Origin: CAWBLP01 sp963721065
GTDB lineage: Bacteria > Pseudomonadota > Alphaproteobacteria > Acetobacterales > Acetobacteraceae
Assembly (NCBI GenBank): GCA_963721065.1
Contig: CAVRHO010000001.1
Span: 1,116,001-1,180,000, forward strand
Direction of reading: 5' to 3'
DNA: 64,000 nt
The translations under genes were made by a program, and so were the position numbers. The notes beneath the pieces are model-generated. The model saw nothing but the letters and a program-made list of their open reading frames with translations, made no database searches and was not told the origin of the DNA. Numbering within the stretch: position 1 is the first letter of the stretch; each line of letters starts with the position of its first letter. Of this stretch, positions 61,518-64,000 are shown piece after piece.

Positions 61518-62666
61518 TCAGCCAGTCACGGAAGTCAGAGATAATACTCCGACAGCGGCGCAAACCCGTTGAACTTCTGGCTCGCATACGTGGTCACGTA
61601 CGCGCCCGGTGGACAGCAGCTCCACCCGGTCGCCCGAGTTCAGCGCCAGCGGCAGGCGATAGTTCGACCGTTCATACATGATGTCGGCACCATCGCAGGT
61701 CGGTCCGGCAATCGCCACCGGTCCCATCGTGGAGCCGTCATGCGGTGTGGCAATGCGATACTTGATAGACTCGCCCTCGGTTTCCGCGAGCCCGCCGAAA
61801 CGGCCGATATCCAGGTACACCCAACGCACCGGGCTGTCCGGATCGCGCCGGCTCACCAGCACCACCTCTGCCGAGACCAGCCCGGCATCGCCGACGATGA
61901 AGCGGCCGGGCTCCACCACGATTTCCGGTAGCGCATTGCCGAAATGTTCGGTCATCGCGGTCATGATCGCACTGCCGAACTGGTCGATCTCCGGCACGTT
62001 CTCGCGATATCGTGTGGGAAAACCACCGCCCAGGTTCAGCATGCGCAGGTTCACGCCGGCCTCGGTCAGGTCGGTGAACAGCATCGCCACCTTGCCGATC
62101 GCCACCTCATAGGCGCGGGTCGTGGTCTGCTGGCTGCCGACGTGGAACGACAGGCCGTACGGATCCAGGCCCAGTTCACGCGCGCGCAGCATCAGCGCCC
62201 GCGCGTTCTGGATCGTGGTGCCGAACTTGCGTGACAGCGGCCAGTCGGCGCCTTCGTTCTCCACCAGGATGCGGCAGTACACCCGCGAACCGGGCGCGTG
62301 CTTCGCCAGTTTCTCCAGCTCCTCGATCGAATCGAAGGCGAACAGGGACACGCCATGCTGAAAGGCCGAGCGGATTGCCGAGGCTTTCTTGATGGTGTTG
62401 CCGAAGCTGATGGCGTCCGGGCGTGCACCGGCATCCAGGCAGGCAGCGACTTCCTCGAAGCTCGCGGCATCGAAGCTGCTGGACAGCCGCACCAGGCGCT
62501 CCAGCACCTGCGGCGCGGGATTCGCCTTCACGGCGTAATAGATCCGCGCCAGCGGCAGGGCGCGCTGCAACGCGCGGAAATTGTCTTCCACGCGATCGAC
62601 ATCGAGCACCAGGCACGGCGTAGCCGGCTGTTGCTCAGCAAGGAATCGGGCGATTTTGGGTGTCAT
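61518..62666 (-). CDS. Ornithine/lysine decarboxylase family, PLP type III; C-terminus frameshifted
   Basis: An alanine-racemase-fold decarboxylase. The PLP lysine is in RIYYAVKANPAPQVL, with LSFHVGSQQTT, LNLGGGFPTRY and the second-subunit cysteine motif GPTCDGADIMYER. It makes putrescine or cadaverine. The ATG is at 62666. As read, the protein ends in RVRDHVCEPEVQRVC... at 61518; removing one base at 61605-61607 instead gives STGAYVTTYASQKFNGFAPL then SEYYL with a stop at 61535, the usual family end. So one extra base disrupts the last 25 residues. Confidence 0.9.
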   Translation of the reverse strand: MTPKIARFLAEQQPATPCLVLDVDRVEDNFRALQRALPLARIYYAVKANPAPQVLERLVRLSSSFDAASFEEVAACLDAGARPDAISFGNTIKKASAIRSAFQHGVSLFAFDSIEELEKLAKHAPGSRVYCRILVENEGADWPLSRKFGTTIQNARALMLRARELGLDPYGLSFHVGSQQTTTRAYEVAIGKVAMLFTDLTEAGVNLRMLNLGGGFPTRYRENVPEIDQFGSAIMTAMTEHFGNALPEIVVEPGRFIVGDAGLVSAEVVLVSRRDPDSPVRWVYLDIGRFGGLAETEGESIKYRIATPHDGSTMGPVAIAGPTCDGADIMYERSNYRLPLALNSGDRVELLSTGRVRDHVCEPEVQRVCAAVGVLSLTSVTG

Positions 62667-62952
62667 CGCACCGGGCCTCCCTTGGCTGAACGCCCGTCTG
62701 AATCGGAGGCGACGGGCGGAGTTGACGAAACGGTCGAACGAACCAGCGACCAGAGCGATTGCCAGAACGCTTGACGTCGTTGCGTAACCACAGAGGGCCA
62801 GAGGCACGTGCGTTGCTGCGTGAGGGCCACATAGGACCCGCGTTCTCCCCGTGCAATAGGGAAAATGACCCTTGACGGGAAAATCCGCCCCTTGGCGCGG
62901 CGGGCAGGGCACCCCAAGCTTCCCGCCGCGCCGGCAGCGCCAGAGGAGAGAT

Positions 62953-63861
62953 TTGGACAGCTTACCGCCGCAACGGTCCCGGGGCCCACGGCGCCGCGAG
63001 ATCCGCCCGCGCTTCCGATGGTACCGCATGGTGTTCGCCGCACTGCGCGAGAGCATCACGGACCACATGTCCCTGGCCGCCGCCGGTTGCGGCTTCTATG
63101 CCACGCTCGCGTTGTTCCCCGGCATCAGCATCCTGATCTCGGTTTATGGCCTGGTCTTCAACCGCGACGACATTCTCGCCCAGATTACCGTCCTGGGCGA
63201 ACTGTTGCCGCCGCCGGCCTTCTCCCTCATCGAGGGACGCGTGCACGACCTCATCGGCCAGTATTACGGCACTGTTAATATCGGTCTGGTTCTCGGCCTG
63301 CTGATTACCTTCTGGAGCGCCTCCACCGGCAGCAAGTCGATGCTGTCCGCGATCAACGTCGCCTATGACGTGGCGGAGCAACGGCCGATGCTTCGCTTCC
63401 AGCTTTTTGGACTGACCATTACGCTCGCCGCAATTCTGGTCGCCGCCCTGACCATCGCGGTCCTGGTCTTCACGCCGGTGGTGATCGCCTTCGTCGGCCT
63501 GTCTGCCTATGCCGCGGGCCTGGTCCGCCTGGTCAGCGTGCTGCTGCTGATCGGACTGTTCGGCGGGACGGTGTCGCTGCTGTACCGTTTCGGTCCCTGC
63601 CGCAAGCCGCCGCCACGCCAGCCGATCGCGCCAGGGGCCCTGGTGGCGACCGCGCTCTGGCTGATCGCCTCGCTGCTGCTGTCGCTCTACGTATCGCGGC
63701 TGGGCACGTTCGGTGCCACGTACGGGCCACTGGGGGCCGCCATCGGCATCATGCTGTGGTTCTACATCACCGCCTATGCCGTGTTGCTGGGTGCCGAACT
63801 GAACGCCCAGATCGAGGCGCGGCGGGCGGCGGCGATGCTGGAAAATCCCCCCACGGACTGA
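62953..63861 (+). CDS. YihY/virulence factor BrkB family membrane protein
   Basis: A 302-residue inner-membrane protein with about six helices, of the YihY/BrkB family once called ribonuclease BN. Typical segments: SLAAAGCGFYATLALFPGIS, LLITFWSASTGSKSMLSAIN, LLYRFGPCRKPPPRQPIAPG and GTFGATYGPLGAAIGIMLWF, then YITAYAVLLGAELNAQIEAR. The TTG at 62953 is chosen because GAGGAGAG sits immediately upstream; a TTG at 62872 and an ATG at 63028 are alternatives. Function is unknown. Confidence 0.85.
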   Translation: MDSLPPQRSRGPRRREIRPRFRWYRMVFAALRESITDHMSLAAAGCGFYATLALFPGISILISVYGLVFNRDDILAQITVLGELLPPPAFSLIEGRVHDLIGQYYGTVNIGLVLGLLITFWSASTGSKSMLSAINVAYDVAEQRPMLRFQLFGLTITLAAILVAALTIAVLVFTPVVIAFVGLSAYAAGLVRLVSVLLLIGLFGGTVSLLYRFGPCRKPPPRQPIAPGALVATALWLIASLLLSLYVSRLGTFGATYGPLGAAIGIMLWFYITAYAVLLGAELNAQIEARRAAAMLENPPTD

Positions 63862-63905
63862 TAGCTCACGCCCTCGTGCGCAGCCCGAACGGCGAGGAAC
63901 CAGGT

Positions 63906-64000
63906 ATGGCCCGATGGAATCACGGCTACGTCACCGACGTCGTCTATACGAGCAACTTCTATCGCGAGACGACGCCGGCCTGGCTGGCAACCACGGCGCT
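63906..64000 (+). CDS. Class I SAM-dependent methyltransferase, N-terminal part
   Basis: Only the first 31 complete codons lie in the window. They read MARWNHGYVTDVVYTSNFYR then ETTPAWLATTA, which resembles the N-terminus of methyltransferases with a C-terminal methyltransferase regulatory domain (W-x-x-GYV-x-D-x-x-Y). The SAM-binding motif would lie downstream of the window edge. It starts 44 nt after the YihY gene on the same strand. Confidence 0.6.
   Translation, partial: MARWNHGYVTDVVYTSNFYRETTPAWLATTA

Noticed and set aside
1..64000. tRNA, rRNA, insertion sequences, prophage or CRISPR-Cas loci
   Set aside because: None was recognised: there are no cloverleaf-like genes, transposase or integrase motifs, or spacer arrays in any intergenic stretch read.

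Overview
The window is about 64 kb of very GC-rich DNA from an alphaproteobacterium, most likely Rhodospirillales and probably Acetobacteraceae-like. The evidence is the S10-spc-alpha ribosomal gene order without rpmJ, a short zinc-free S14, a zinc-type adenylate kinase, an ELM1-family protein, an HWE-type histidine kinase, and the overall protein style. This taxonomic call is inference, not a search result.

Layout. 1-16128 is the ribosomal super-cluster: rpsJ (3' end), rplC-rplD-rplW-rplB-rpsS-rplV-rpsC-rplP-rpmC-rpsQ, rplN-rplX-rplE-rpsN-rpsH-rplF-rplR-rpsE-rpmD-rplO-secY-adk, then rpsM-rpsK-rpoA-rplQ. Between adk and rpsM sits a SPINDLY/O-GlcNAc-transferase-like TPR protein, followed by about 550 bp holding a 13-bp tandem repeat and a good sigma-70 promoter that restarts transcription for the alpha operon. 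A hairpin terminator follows rplQ.

16570-21406 holds hemN with a perfect FNR/FixK box, two 2OG-Fe(II) dioxygenases directly behind it, a nitroreductase and an alpha/beta hydrolase. 21481-30516 holds a kinase-fold protein lacking its catalytic residues with a small membrane partner, a fatty acid desaturase, a patatin phospholipase, a HEPN-domain remnant, and an operon of gamma-glutamyltransferase, a small secreted protein and an aminotransferase. 30506-34795 holds an M48 (BepA-like) protease with TPRs coupled to a DsbA-like thioredoxin, a frameshifted enoyl-CoA hydratase and an HpcH/HpaI aldolase. 35193-39412 is a small surface-polysaccharide patch: receiver protein, PIG-L deacetylase interrupted by an amber codon, GT2 glycosyltransferase and flippase. 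39773-45295 holds an Asp/Glu racemase, a DHA2 transporter, a GT9 glycosyltransferase with two frameshifts, a PuuE-type deacetylase, and a frameshifted MFS protein. 45737-48747 encodes an unknown 625-aa protein and an ELM1-family protein. 49036-51500 encodes a molybdopterin oxidoreductase, a cytochrome b561 and a divergent small secreted protein. 51719-56749 encodes a PHY-less phytochrome-like HWE hybrid kinase, a Crp/Fnr regulator and a 2-hydroxyacyl-CoA lyase/oxalyl-CoA decarboxylase-type ThDP enzyme. 56893-61154 is an RND efflux pair. 61518-64000 holds an ornithine/lysine decarboxylase, a YihY protein and the 5' end of a methyltransferase gene.

Two window-wide patterns stand out. First, an imperfect-palindrome intergenic repeat family, usually two inverted arms around a partly conserved spacer, recurs at about a dozen places and occupies almost every convergent gene junction. 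Second, seven single-base insertions and one amber codon interrupt otherwise well-conserved non-ribosomal genes. All seven frameshifts are +1 and three fall immediately after GTAC, which suggests either insertion-biased sequence error or a specific mutational process.
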